From Apostichopus japonicus (taxonomy: Eukaryota > Echinodermata > Holothuroidea > Aspidochirotida > Stichopodidae): DNA of 64,000 nucleotides. The position numbers and the translations under genes were made by a program. Below, in pieces: positions 1 to 10,999 of this stretch (position 1 is the first letter of the stretch; every line of letters begins with the position of its first letter). The notes beneath the pieces were generated by a model. The model searched no databases, was not told where the DNA came from, and saw only the letters and a program-made list of their open reading frames with translations. The stretch is taken from assembly GCF_037975245.1 (NCBI RefSeq), contig NC_092563.1, positions 1,207,001 through 1,271,000 on the forward strand, read 5' to 3'.

Positions 1-254
1 GAGGAGGAGGAGGAGGAGGGGAAGGTGGCAATTATTTTCCTTCTCCTTTTTAATTTTCCTTTCACTAAGGTGTCAATTCGTTTGTTCTTTCATTCAAGCT
101 TCTCCTAACATGTTAACATCCAATCCTGTCTCTCCTTCTGTCCAAACGCCGGCTTTCAAGCTTTGTTTTATTTCTACATCACGTCCCCTCTTCTGAATTC
201 CAAAGCTAGCATTCAAGCTTTAAGTTTAATTTCTAAATTATTTCACTATCATGG

Positions 255-376
255 ACATATCCCATGTGGGCCATAAACCACATGGGTCATATCCCACATG
301 GGAAAAGTCCAACATGGGACACGAATCTCATGTGGGACATATCCCAGGTGAGATATATCCCATGTGGGATATCCCA
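255..376. repeat. Cluster of CCCATGTGGG-type palindromes
   Basis: At least six variants of CCCATGTGGG / CCCACATGGG, many preceded by ACATATCCC or similar, are packed in 120 bp, in both orientations. It could be a degenerate tandem array of a short palindrome. No gene is near. Confidence 0.75.
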
Positions 377-402
377 TAGGGAGCTGCATGAACTATCCAG
401 AA

Positions 403-428
403 CTACTGTACAGTAGTACTGTACAGTA
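403..428. repeat. Duplicated palindrome TACTGTACAGTA
   Basis: Two overlapping copies of the self-complementary 12-mer TACTGTACAGTA in tandem. TACTGTA words recur elsewhere in the window, so this may be ordinary low-complexity drift. Confidence 0.7.
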
Positions 429-2155
429 AACTATCTTCCTTTAAAAAAACAAAACAATAATTTTGTATTTGTAGAACTTTGTCATACAAACTTAAGCCAT
501 CCATGCAATATAAATTTTTTTGTTCCTTTTTTTGAAAGATTTACCATCCCTTAAGATCATTAATTGTAACTTTAAATCAAAAGTCACCAATTTCCTAAAA
601 ATCATGAGAAACATTGAAACATTGCAACTTGTGGAGCATGTATTGCTTCCCTTGGGTGTCAAGTGGAAACCAATACAGGATACATGTGGAATGTTCGCAA
701 CTTCCTTTTAAGTCAAATGTAATAACTTTTATTCCAGCTTAATTTCCTGTTTCTTGATAGATTTCTGTGCTAGATCGTTCTGGACCAAGGAATGAATCTC
801 TCGGTCCTCCATTCTTTATCTATTTTTGTGTCATTTTGAATTTTTTTTTATTTTTCTTTGCACGACATAATGTTTCTGTCAAATGGTCTGATTACATGCT
901 GATGTGTGTTTCTATGTATCCAGGTAGACAGAATTAACTTCAAGTCATAGAATATTTGTCATGGACATCATTTTTTTAGGTATTTCCTCAAGACATCTGG
1001 CCATGTTAATTGAGATCATAAATAGAAGTGTAACAGAGGATAGAAAGACAGCAAACATCTGTCAGCTTTGTTTGGCAGACAGTTTTGTGATATGATCAAA
1101 ACTGCCCCAAACAATTCAGAGAAAGCTAATGCTCCATCTGCAAGATATCCTAGTTTAAAAATTATATCTGAGGTCGGCCATTTTTCATACTAACTGTATA
1201 TGTGACGTGGGACCGCCAAAACGAGGAGAAGCCTTCTAAACAATTCCTTTGTTCTTCTCTTCACATTTCAAAGTTAATTGTCGACAGTAAAGACTAGAAA
1301 CAATACCATTATTAGGTTATGCAATAAAAAATTCAACATTTGAGACTATGAAATCAAATTTGTAAAACCTATCTTCATGATAGGAACATAAGAATTGTAA
1401 TAAATTCATAGAGAAAACCTTAAACACTTCATGTGTAGATGGCCTCGATTAATGTCATGCTTATAATACACTTTATGATTTCTCTCTTCTTGTCTTTGAA
1501 GGAACATCAAATCTGTGATATTTCTCAAATGGAGTAAGATTTTTCTAAGCTGTTTTGGTTGGAGACGTTGTTCACCACAAATGTCTCTAATTACACATAT
1601 TGTAGTTACAGTACAATGATGATTGAGTCCTAGTTACTTTATAATCTGTCTAATAAATAATCCTTCCCAACAATTTGAAGGATGCAGTGCCCTTTACACC
1701 GTTGAGCAGCAACCACAGAGACAGATTACAAACTAACAAATGTGGGATAGGTTCAGAACAGATCTGTTACATTCCATAAATTTGTTTCGTGCTTGTAAAT
1801 TGAGTTTAGTTCCTGTTTTAATTTAATTTAATGTCACAAACGGACACTTGTAGTACATTCCACCAAGGTGTTAGAGACCTCAAAGTACAGTGCCACATAT
1901 CTAGGTTGATTCCCAAAGCTTTGTCAATTTCTTGTGAACTTTTATGAGCCTACAACTATAGCCTTGCCTGTCTTTTATTTTTCTACAGAGTAACATCCTA
2001 CAAGCTAACCACTCAGCCCCTCTCTCTGTGTGAGGTGATCCCAAAGATAATTGGGCCGATACAGTTCATGTTCGGAGAATGGAAGTAGGTTGGTATTTTG
2101 CTCTGATGAGTGACTGCCTCTCAAAGTGACTCTCATAGAAATGCCAAGACTTAAC

Positions 2156-2600
2156 CCGGTTTGGATATTTACGAGTGAAGGGCTTACCTGTCTCTCCACA
2201 ACCTTAGCTCACTCTATGGTGCATATTTGGGAAGTGGTAACATCTTTGGCAATGTACACAAACAATACATTCCATACTCCCCCTTCTCATTCTATCAGCC
2301 AAAGGCATTTAAACCTGATATTAATATAAAGAGGAGGGACGAAGGAAGATCATGTGCAAAACACTTGCTACACTTCCTTTCTGGCCTAGGTTGAAGTTAT
2401 CATGCAAATACCTTCATTTGTAACGTTTATGATCATTTATACATGCATGTACCTTCTACAGTACGAAATAAAATGAAGCGACTTATACCAGCACAAACAA
2501 TTTATAGTTTGATCTTGATTTTATGAAGTATGTTGAGTGATAGACAATGTGCACTCCTCACCCACTACTGTATACTTCATCAACTTAAAGTTGTATTTAA
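2156..2600 (+). repeat. Dispersed repeat, copy 1
   Basis: About 445 bp from CCGGTTTGGATATTTACGAG to GTATTTAA, nearly identical to 20952-21388 apart from small indels and scattered substitutions. No coding and no clear terminal structure. It lies downstream of the visible POGLUT exons, in the interval where the remaining introns or exons would run. Confidence 0.85.
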
Positions 2601-4104
2601 ATAATTTATTTTGTGCGCTAATATCTTTAAACAGGCCCTCTGGCCTCATAATTCATAATTCTGACTGCACATGCCTGAACGGGATCTCTCACATTATCTC
2701 CCACTCAACATATACTTTGAACAGACCTGTAAGTTCTGGTTTAATCTTTCATTATTTATTAGTAATCTAGCTGTGTTCCATTAGCAACCAATTAGGTTTG
2801 GCCATGGATCAGCAGCAACAAAACACAGACCTGTCTGTGTCTTTTAACTTTTGAACTTTCACTTCTGCCAGCTACAGTCTACATAAAAGGTTTTACACAG
2901 CAGTACAGCAAAGTGAGCAAATGCCTCGCCCCTTCCCACAACCCCTCCCCACCCCATACTCCTCAGCCAGCCCAACCAATCTTTCATATCTGTAGAAAAA
3001 GTGTGCCAGACATCTAGTTTCATGAAAAACGGTACTGTTACAGGTGATATGTCACAAAAATGTTTTACTTTTCATGGAAATAGAATTGAGCTACAGACAA
3101 ACCACCCACACAATCAGAAGACAATGGACTTACTTCCCAGCATGTCTTTGAGGAAAACCGATTTATTACATGACAGGAAAGCTACATGGGAACATTTGAG
3201 GTAGACATTTCAACAAATTCACAACCAAAATGCCAAAGACTATCACCTGCCCGAGGATATGCCATGAACAACTGGCAAATCACTTTGTGTTGTGCTCTAT
3301 TTACAGTACAGTCTGGAATTAATGAGTGGGTCAGCTCCACTCCGTTCTGGGTTGTGCAGTTCTAATTTCCTAGTTTGCTAAGGAAAATGCATTCCAACTA
3401 ACCGCACAGGGGTATATCCTTTGTGTTCCTTATATCCAGTAGAATTAAAGATATTTATGAAAATATATGACAAAATGTATGAATGTAGACATTTTGCACA
3501 ATAAGAGGAACAATAAAGGAATGCTGATCCAATTCATATAATAGTCTGACCCAAAAATTAATTACAAAACATTGCGGGTTTTTTCTTGTTGGCATCTCCT
3601 GATCTTCTTTTTCTTTACAAGAGAAACCAGAATTGGGAGACAAGTTTTGCTGCTAAGAATGCTACAAAACAAATATTGAAAGACTGATATATGTTTACTG
3701 GGAACTGGCAACATAGAAATCCAACCCGTTTTCTCATTCTTTAAGTAGCATTTTGTACTTCAACAGCGATTTTCAAAATTGTACCACGTATTAACTACTG
3801 CAAATAGGGTTGCAACTGACCAACTTCTTCCCTACCTCCCCTCCCTGTCCCCCCCCCCCCTTGTCCTCTCAATTGCACCCTAGAATTAAGCACCAAGTAC
3901 TGTTTAATGTGCAACTATATAAAGAAAATAATGTTTCTTTCAAAATGTCATTTTACCCCAAACACTTTTCATCAATTTATAAACCATACCTAATTTGAAT
4001 GAAACATTAATTGATGATCCCACACCTTCATGGGCTTTATGTCCTATATACAGTAGTGCAGCTTTAATAAGTCACTTTCCATGATAATTTATTAGTATAA
4101 ATAC

Positions 4105-4310
4105 CTTCAAGTTGGTAGGGTGAGTCTGCAACATGTCGGTCCCCGCTGATAACTTCAATAATCAAACCGTTGTAACTCTGGTGGAGCTTGTACCGAACAA
4201 TGAATGATCCGTCATGTCTATCTAGTAGCTGGACCTGAATACGGCCTCTCTGACGATCAGCAGGCCGGATGTTGACATGAAAGGCCTTTGGACCAGGTGA
4301 ATATGTAAAA
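4105..4310 (-). CDS. POGLUT2/3-like: POGLUT2/3-like gene, second coding exon (filamin domain)
   Basis: 206 bp after acceptor tttgttgacag, entering in phase 2 and leaving in phase 1 (CTTGAAG then GTATTT). The joined frame reads NFTYSPGPKAFHV, then LLDRHDGSFIVRYKLHQSY and RHVADSPYQLEG. This is the filamin/ABP280 repeat of KDELC-type glucosyltransferases, whose human members have DRKDGSFIVRYR and VAKSPY at the same places. The CAP10/glycosyltransferase-90 catalytic exons and the C-terminal retention signal were not found in the remaining 4.1 kb, so they probably lie left of the window. Confidence 0.85.
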
Positions 4311-4378
4311 CTGTCAACAAAAGGCGATATTAATGAGTCTCTGAAAACTGAAAAAAAAAATTACTTTTACCAAACTAC

Positions 4379-4420
4379 ATATATTATATATGTATATATA
4401 TATGTATATATATATATGTA

Positions 4421-4463
<43 letters not shown>
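4379..4463. repeat. (TA)n microsatellite
   Basis: About 85 bp of TA repeats with a few TG interruptions, in the intron after POGLUT-like exon 1 and about 70 bp before exon 2 in gene orientation. Confidence 0.95.
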
Positions 4464-4467
<4 letters not shown>

Positions 4468-7400
4468 AGCAAAGCTGGCACTTAAATAATGTACACATTG
4501 GAGAACAAGGGATGGTTTGAATTATGAAAATGATATCCATCACGAAGTGACGATTATTTATGTAAGAGAGATATATCCTAGATCACTCGCACGAGAATGA
4601 GAGTGCAATTATAGTGAGGAGACAGGTGACATCAAAATGGAGGACACATATAGGCAACTCTAGGTTACACAAGATGTGGGTGTACAGGATGCATACATGT
4701 GTGTAGGCCTACACATACAGAAGCCAGTATGCTACATGTACAAGTAGTCTTCTATTGGCTGTAGGATTCCATAAAAGTAAAACAAAAATCATATAGTTTT
4801 AATTTTAATAGAATCCTTTTATTAGAATATCCAGTCATGCATGCGTCCGGCAAGAAGTCATCCCAGAAGTAGGACAGCGCATGGAATTGCCAACTGTCCT
4901 GTCTTATGATGGAAGTGTGGCACTCCTAGACCTGTAAGATTTTGGAAATGATCTGGGGCACATTCAAATTCAAGCAGAATAATTGTATTTCTAAGATAAA
5001 TTCCTTGCTATTATCATGAATTAATCTTGTAAATAGTAAGTACTTAAACAAAATTAAATAACAAAGTTACTTTGGATGCAACTGTTAAATGCACTGTGTG
5101 AGTATTTACTTGTTATCTTGAAAACTAAATAAGCTGTATAGACGACATACCATATAATGTTTTACAACAACATTGGCTGGTTTTCACACAAACTTTGCAC
5201 AGACTACAGGTGTGACACCAGAAAACAGTATAACAATTATAATCCCACACATTATGAGGGCATTACAGTTGCCTACAGTTGATTACATTGTCTACATTAT
5301 ATAGTTGCACACGGCGATTAATGAAGATGATTTCCATGGTTTAATACAGTCTAAAAGGGTTTTTTGTCCCTTTTCTGTAGATCAGGAAGTTATCCTGAAA
5401 TCATCTTGAGTAAATTATACCAGACTGATAACTAATTGTTTTTATTTTAGCCCAGATCTGAGACTGGAGCAGGAAGCAGAAGCAATTCCAACCTTGCCAT
5501 CATAACCAAAGGAGTGGTTGCTGTTAAGGACTGCTCACGTTTCTTTCCGTTGATGATTGAGGATTGATCTGCTTGAAATTCATCACAGCTAGCCACCCCA
5601 TGTACACTTCACATACTGTAATAATCACTGTAGTTGGGATTGCATAGGACCTTACCCCTTATCCTAATATGGGTTTAACTACATGTGGCTATTAAAGTAC
5701 CATTTGGATGATAGTACAGTATATGGTAAGTCCCAAACTGTTTTAATTTCAATATGGAACATTTTGGGTGTCCAGAAGTGTTGAATCATGTCTTATAAAT
5801 TGCCCTCCATGTCTGTAAAAAGATGCTGAAATTGTGTGAGAAAAACATTACTTTGGTATTTAAAACACAAAAATATTATTCACTTAAGATGCTAACTATT
5901 TCTTGTACAACATATTACAACAACATTTGACAACCAGCTCCTGAATGCGATTTGATGTACCCAATACTGTCTGCAAAGTTCAACAAAGTTATTCAAACAA
6001 ACAAGAGATAAAGCCTACAGAGATGTAAACATACTGTATCTCAGTGTATTTGTTTTTCAGGTGTGACTCTATACTCTTCTTAGATATCAGCTAAGGTTAT
6101 CAATAGTTTGGTATATGTGTACACTTGTTGAGATTACTTGTTGATACATAATTAAATCGTGCTTCAGACTTCAGTGACCAGATGCTTCATTTGGGAGAAA
6201 AAGAGAAGGAAACATCTTGCTTGATCAAGTTATAAACATGGTACAAATTATGTCATAAATTTATAAATAGGACTATTATAAACTGCACTGAGAATATAGG
6301 TACAACAGACAGTGGTATGTACGGTAATCACTGAATAAATTACAATAAATGTAACTTGAAACCTGGGTGTTCTTGATAAACCCAGGCTTTTTTAGTAATG
6401 AAAGCCAGGTATATAGCATTGTCAGTACTACAAATCCAATGTCACCTTCTAATGCATGGATTGATGCCCTTTGGAAATAGAGTGTGTTAATATTAGTCTG
6501 GAGTTTGTCAATTTTTGTCCCTGGGTTCAGCTGTATCAGCCTTGAGAAAAGAGATTGCGATTTGCGTCTAGTAGTCTTGAGAGACTTGCTAACTCAAGTG
6601 CCTACAGGCAATGGTAGGTATTTGCAGAGTAACAGTGACCACTCAAACTAATGAGGATCTCCATCCATGGCCCTAAATCAACAGAGGGAACTGTCATATC
6701 GGTCCTGTCTAGTTCCAAGAAACTTGACATGCTGTAATCTCTGAAACCGCTGAGAACTCCTGATGGACACTTCTGGGCAAAGTACCTTCACATTACCTAA
6801 TTCCCACATAGTGTGACATATTCGAACTAACATGGCTTTTACCACTCACAGCTCTAGCACATTTTAGTAACTGCACTGTTAGGAATGATACCACAGTGCC
6901 CTCTGCTGAAATGCCAAAGATCCCCATTGAATTGGAAGCAAAGAAATATGTCATAAATTTGCCCATTTCTGGACATATTCTGCTGGTAGGCATTCACATG
7001 AAAACCTGATCTTTCCTCTGGGTCTCTTCATATGATGGAAAGTATGACCCACCTTAAGTTCTAAGCTCTACCAATAACTAAGTTCTACCAATAACTGAAT
7101 CCTTGACATTTTGTACAGTACATGTGAGAATATTTATTTTAAGTACATTTTGATACATTCAAATCCATTGACCTCAATTTACTAAAGTGCATCCACAAGT
7201 GAAGTATAACATTCATTCATGCTTTATTTGTAGAGCCACTGGTTCCAATCTTCTATTGACATCACAAAATATGTCTTTCCTTTTGATTAAACTTACATTT
7301 AATCTTCTACAGTCCCTCTCAGCTGATTTGCTCAGATTCATTAGGCAATGCTCCATATGACAGCCCTTTTTTTAATTTTTGCAGTTTAATCCACTCACTT

Positions 7401-8183
7401 ATAAATGCCAGCTGCCTTAATAAATTGTACTGATTAAAGTCAATTTCTCCCTGGCATTTTCCTGGATTACAACATACATCAGTTACTGTACACGCTTTTG
7501 AGGGCAGCCCAATGATATTTTCTGATGATAAGAAGTACTGTAACACCAGGATTAATGTTAGGCACAATTCTTTGACTGACATTCTTTCGTTTTTTCATTT
7601 CGTTTCATTTGTTGTGAACCCACTTACCAAGTTTAATGTCTACTAGCAGAAAATTGCCAAGGTCCTTTCTTTCGTACTGGTAAATGGCATATAAACCACG
7701 CACATGTTAGCCAGCAAATAACACAAATGCCAAGGCCTGATATGAATATAATGACCTGTTTCTTCTCATCCAAAGGAAGGTGCAATCAATTAGTTTGTAG
7801 CCTTGAGAGTGGTCACCATGACAACTCCAGCCTTGACTGCAAAGTACAGTTTAGGTTAGGTTTACATCTCTTTGTTCAAAGTTTTGTATACATATATATG
7901 TTGTCTAACTAAGTACTATAATTAAGAGTTTAAATCTTCAAGCATTATTAAATAGCAGCATTAAATCTTTCTCATCATCACTATCACATGAATTATTGTC
8001 TTCACTTGAAAGGACAAGAAAAGAGTGCATTTCAAGAAAGTGAAAGACGTTTTTTAATTTTTTAATGTACTTTAGGCTCTAGATGTCGTGGGTGACTTTC
8101 TATTGAAAAAAATTGTGTGGAAGTATACTGATGACAAATAAACTCAACTAGCTGCTTTTAAGAAACAAAACTGGCATACTTAC
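4464..8183. other. Intron of the POGLUT-like gene
   Basis: Lies between the two joined exons. It holds a (TA)n end, a short dispersed repeat at 6676 and an 87-codon minus-strand frame at 7319-7582 that begins like a signal peptide, which I do not believe is a gene. Otherwise featureless. Confidence 0.6.
6676..6732 (+). repeat. Short dispersed repeat (with 50128)
   Basis: CAGAGGGAACTGTCATATCG then GTCCTGTCTAGTTCC and GAAACTTGACA; a diverged copy lies at about 50128-50178 (GAGGGCGCTATCATAACAGT). Confidence 0.5.
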
Positions 8184-8401
8184 TTTTCATATTCAAAATC
8201 TCTGGCCTGTATGTAAAAATATCTTGCTGGAACATTAAAGGTCCTCTCAAGACCTGGTCCAAATATTAATGTCTTAAGTGGACATATCACACGTTCTCGT
8301 TCATAGCCCGTAGCAGGATCAACAACAGCAGACGTAAAACTGCAATATGTAACTACAAGAAGTGCAACGTACAGTAACAGTTTTTCTCCAAACGAAGACA
8401 T
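8184..8401 (-). CDS. POGLUT2/3-like: POGLUT2/3 (KDELC)-like gene, first coding exon
   Basis: The first coding exon of an ER protein O-glucosyltransferase of the KDEL-motif-containing (KDELC1/2) group. It starts at the ATG of MSSFGEKLLLYVALL; an in-frame ATG eight codons upstream (8425) is possible, but this start gives the better signal peptide. After a signal sequence ending near FTSA it encodes IFGPGLERTFNVPARYFYIQ, the typical entry into the filamin-type domain of these proteins (W/FGPGL...PARYFYIQA). The donor is GAAAA then GTAAGT, phase 2. It joins in frame to 4310-4105. An acceptor-like tttctttcag at about 8554-8563 may open this exon, with 5' UTR between it and the ATG. Confidence 0.82.
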
Positions 8402-9791
8402 ACTGATGAGATCAGTCCAAGTCATGAATATGATCCACTGAATCCTTGTAGCTTCCTATCAGGCCACGTAAGACTTAGGGTTCACCTGCCCTACATTAAT
8501 ACCTCCAACGTACTTCCTCAACACGACATTGGGATTAAAGTTGAGTTGATGGCCTGAAAGAAATGCAAACAAAATTTAGTATCTTTATTGAAATATAAGG
8601 TGGACATAAAGTGTCATTAGTGAAGTAAAAGTAATGACAAATGTTGACATGAATGGTCACATATACGGGATATAGATGGCTTGTTATAAATCAGGTAGAT
8701 AAAGAAAAGCTGAACAACTATCTTTGTAGTATCAGACTATAAAGCTCCTAATTTGCCATAATAAGGATAGGACTTAAACAGTAACTAAGAATCCCAACAT
8801 CTAAGGTCCCTTACTGTTGTGTAAAGGCCTATGCTGTAAGAAGAATGCAGGTAAATATGTAAATTGTGAAAAGGTTGCAGCAAGGCCAACGCTGATTATA
8901 ACCAAGTACATTGTAATCCTACAGTAAGAATGGTACCACAGACTGTGTATCTTACTAAGTATAAGGCAAGGTAACACATAACAACCTTCATGGTTGCATG
9001 CTGAAGGGATGGACCAATGCCTCAGTGAACTTGAATAGGCCTACATTCAATTATTTCGTGATTCAGGCATTGAGCCTGAATATAGCTTTGGCTTCGGTCT
9101 AACGTCAAAGGCTAACGTTAATATAAGCAAATTGCGTCGTCAGGCAGTAACAAGATGTTGGGTTTTGCAGGTACATCATTAGTATACAGCCTTGAATGAA
9201 CGCGTTCGCTGTGTAGTAGTAGTAGTAGTTGTACGAAAACCCAAGATACAATCTTTAACTGACCTCAAACCTAACGTTAGGCTACATTTCCCACGACTGG
9301 TTAGGTATAGTGTAACTGTAACAGTGTCATAGACAGTTGAGTCTAACATTACCAGACAGAAAACTGCTCCAGAGTTAAAGGGGCTGATTTGTACCTTTGA
9401 GATAAACCGATGGTATACTGGTTGAAACTTGATGTAAACTTGCTAACAATCTCACACCTGGAATAATTTAACCGAGATAAATTTCCATTGAGAGCGCTCA
9501 GCGATGTCCAAACTAGTAAGCAATCCTCTGTGATAGTAACAACGATCCAGTTCTCTTGACGTACGTACGGCCTAACGGAATAGCAAAAGAAAGTTTCGGG
9601 AAACAAGTGAACAACTCCTAGCGAGGTGACCACAACCAATGAACGGTTCGCTGCTGGAAATCTCTCGTCTTCATTGCACAGAAATTTGTAACTTTCTGTG
9701 TGGCAAACTCGTGAAAGTGAGGGCATGATACTAAAATCATTATTGTTCAAAGGTTTCAAATTAATTCTCGGTCGCCGGATTCATCTACGAA

Positions 9792-9810
9792 ATTAATATT
9801 AATATTAATA

Positions 9811-9887
<77 letters not shown>
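9792..9887. repeat. (TTAATA)n/(TA)n microsatellite
   Basis: A short TTAATA run grading into about 75 bp of pure TA, upstream of the POGLUT-like gene. Confidence 0.95.
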
Positions 9888-9889
<2 letters not shown>

Positions 9890-10476
9890 GACAAATAAGG
9901 AGTAAAGTTTTAGAAAGTATATTGTTGATAGCTGATAGTTGTTATTAGAATCACAAGAAATTGAAGGGGGTCTTGCACTGTAGTCAACATGGGAATTTTG
10001 CCTGGGGTAATATGAGGGCATATCTGGCATCGAGGTTTACGGAAATTGCCTGCGGGGATGGAAACTGAATAACTGAGTCTGGAGGATTAGAGTATAGAAA
10101 TCTAAGGTTGGGGGGGGGGGGGGGGTTGAAGAAATGCTAGCATTGGGCACCTTTTTTTCATTGTTCATATATAGTACCTGCACTACATTCATTAAGTGAT
10201 ATATTAGGGTATACAGGGATCAACCAATCGCGTAACTGAGATGCATTTTGGGAGAGCTAAAGTAACTCGACGCCAGCAGACTAATTCCTTTATGAACGTT
10301 ATTTTGTAACTGTAACATTCCAGCAAAATGTGCCATATAAACTTCCCTAATTAGTTGAACTTACCTTGTGCTCACCGTTTTCCTCAGTAATTTATTTTTG
10401 TGTTTCACAATATGTGAGGGATCTAATGTGACAATATAGGCTAGTTTATTCGTCAGTTACTAGTATGTGATAAACA

Positions 10477-10512
10477 ATTGCTTCTCGGCCTTTTTTCTAA
10501 GATCATGTGTAG
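10477..10512 (+). ncRNA. U2 snRNA 5'-end-like fragment, copy 1
   Basis: ATTGCTTCTCGGCC, then CTAAGATCATGTGTAG, follows the first 35 or so bases of U2 snRNA (canonical GCTTCTCGGCC...GGCTAAGATCAAGTGTAG). The branch-site-recognition and Sm regions that should follow are absent. It is a U2-derived repeat or retropseudogene piece, not a functional U2 gene. Confidence 0.7.
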
Positions 10513-10830
10513 AGGAATCGTAATACACACCTGACGATGATCACACAGTAACAGTCTTGATGCACGGGGACTGGGATTGAGAGCGGATCAGTCGTTCCAT
10601 TGTTTGTTTGGTTTACGCGTCCAGGTTCTTTCCTGGGTGACTTTTCTTAAAAAGTATCATAAGTAGCATTATGTCCCCATTCTATGTGGAATCGTGATAC
10701 ACAACTAAAGACGATCAGACATTCACAGTCTTGAAGTAAGGGCACCGGGGTTGAGAGCGGATCAGTTGGTTCGTTGTTTGGTGCATGCCCATGTTCTTCT
10801 CTGGGTGACTTTTCTTAAAAATCGATAGCA
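10500..10830 (+). repeat. Diverged tandem unit associated with U2-like fragments
   Basis: Two copies of about 185 bp share GGAATCGT.ATACACA, CACAGTCTTGA, TTGAGAGCGGATCAGT and CTGGGTGACTTTTCTTAAAA (first near 10512-10650, second near 10689-10820). The unit is flanked by the two U2-like pieces. Confidence 0.65.
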
Positions 10831-10866
10831 ATCACTTCTCGGCCATTTAGCTAAGATCATGTGCAG
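10831..10866 (+). ncRNA. U2 snRNA 5'-end-like fragment, copy 2
   Basis: ATCACTTCTCGGCC, then GCTAAGATCATGTGCAG, again matches only the 5' end of U2. It lies 354 bp after copy 1, and the intervening DNA consists of two diverged halves, so the fragment belongs to a repeat unit. Confidence 0.7.
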
Positions 10867-10999
10867 AATATGTTTCTACGGTATCTTCCCCATTTCCATA
10901 AATGGATAAAAGTTTACCCTTGTATAAGTTGAATTTACTTGTTTCTTACGGTTTATAGTAGTAATTTTTTCGTGCCTCATGATATCACGTGACAATAAA

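Larger units (their letters stand above)
1..2155. other. No gene recognised
   Basis: A (GAG)n start, the palindrome cluster at 255-376, and AT-rich unique-looking DNA. Searched on the minus strand for further POGLUT-like exons (CAP10 domain) and found none I could defend. Confidence 0.5.

Noticed and set aside
255-376. CRISPR-like regular palindromic repeats
   Set aside because: The repeats are variable, without unique spacers of constant length, and the DNA is clearly eukaryotic.
7319-7582. 87-codon minus-strand frame with a signal-peptide-like start and CC/C pattern
   Set aside because: It lies inside the intron of the POGLUT-like gene, has no domain and no supporting signals; the Cys pattern fits no toxin or known small secreted family I can defend.
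9349-9759. 136-codon minus-strand open frame upstream of the POGLUT-like gene
   Set aside because: It is the longest frame in the window not made of TA repeats, but it has no recognisable motif, no supported splice context and an unremarkable composition. It is more likely chance or transcribed 5' region.
10477-10866. Functional U2 snRNA genes
   Set aside because: Only the first 35 bases match; the branch-point-pairing region, the Sm site and the 3' stem-loops are missing.
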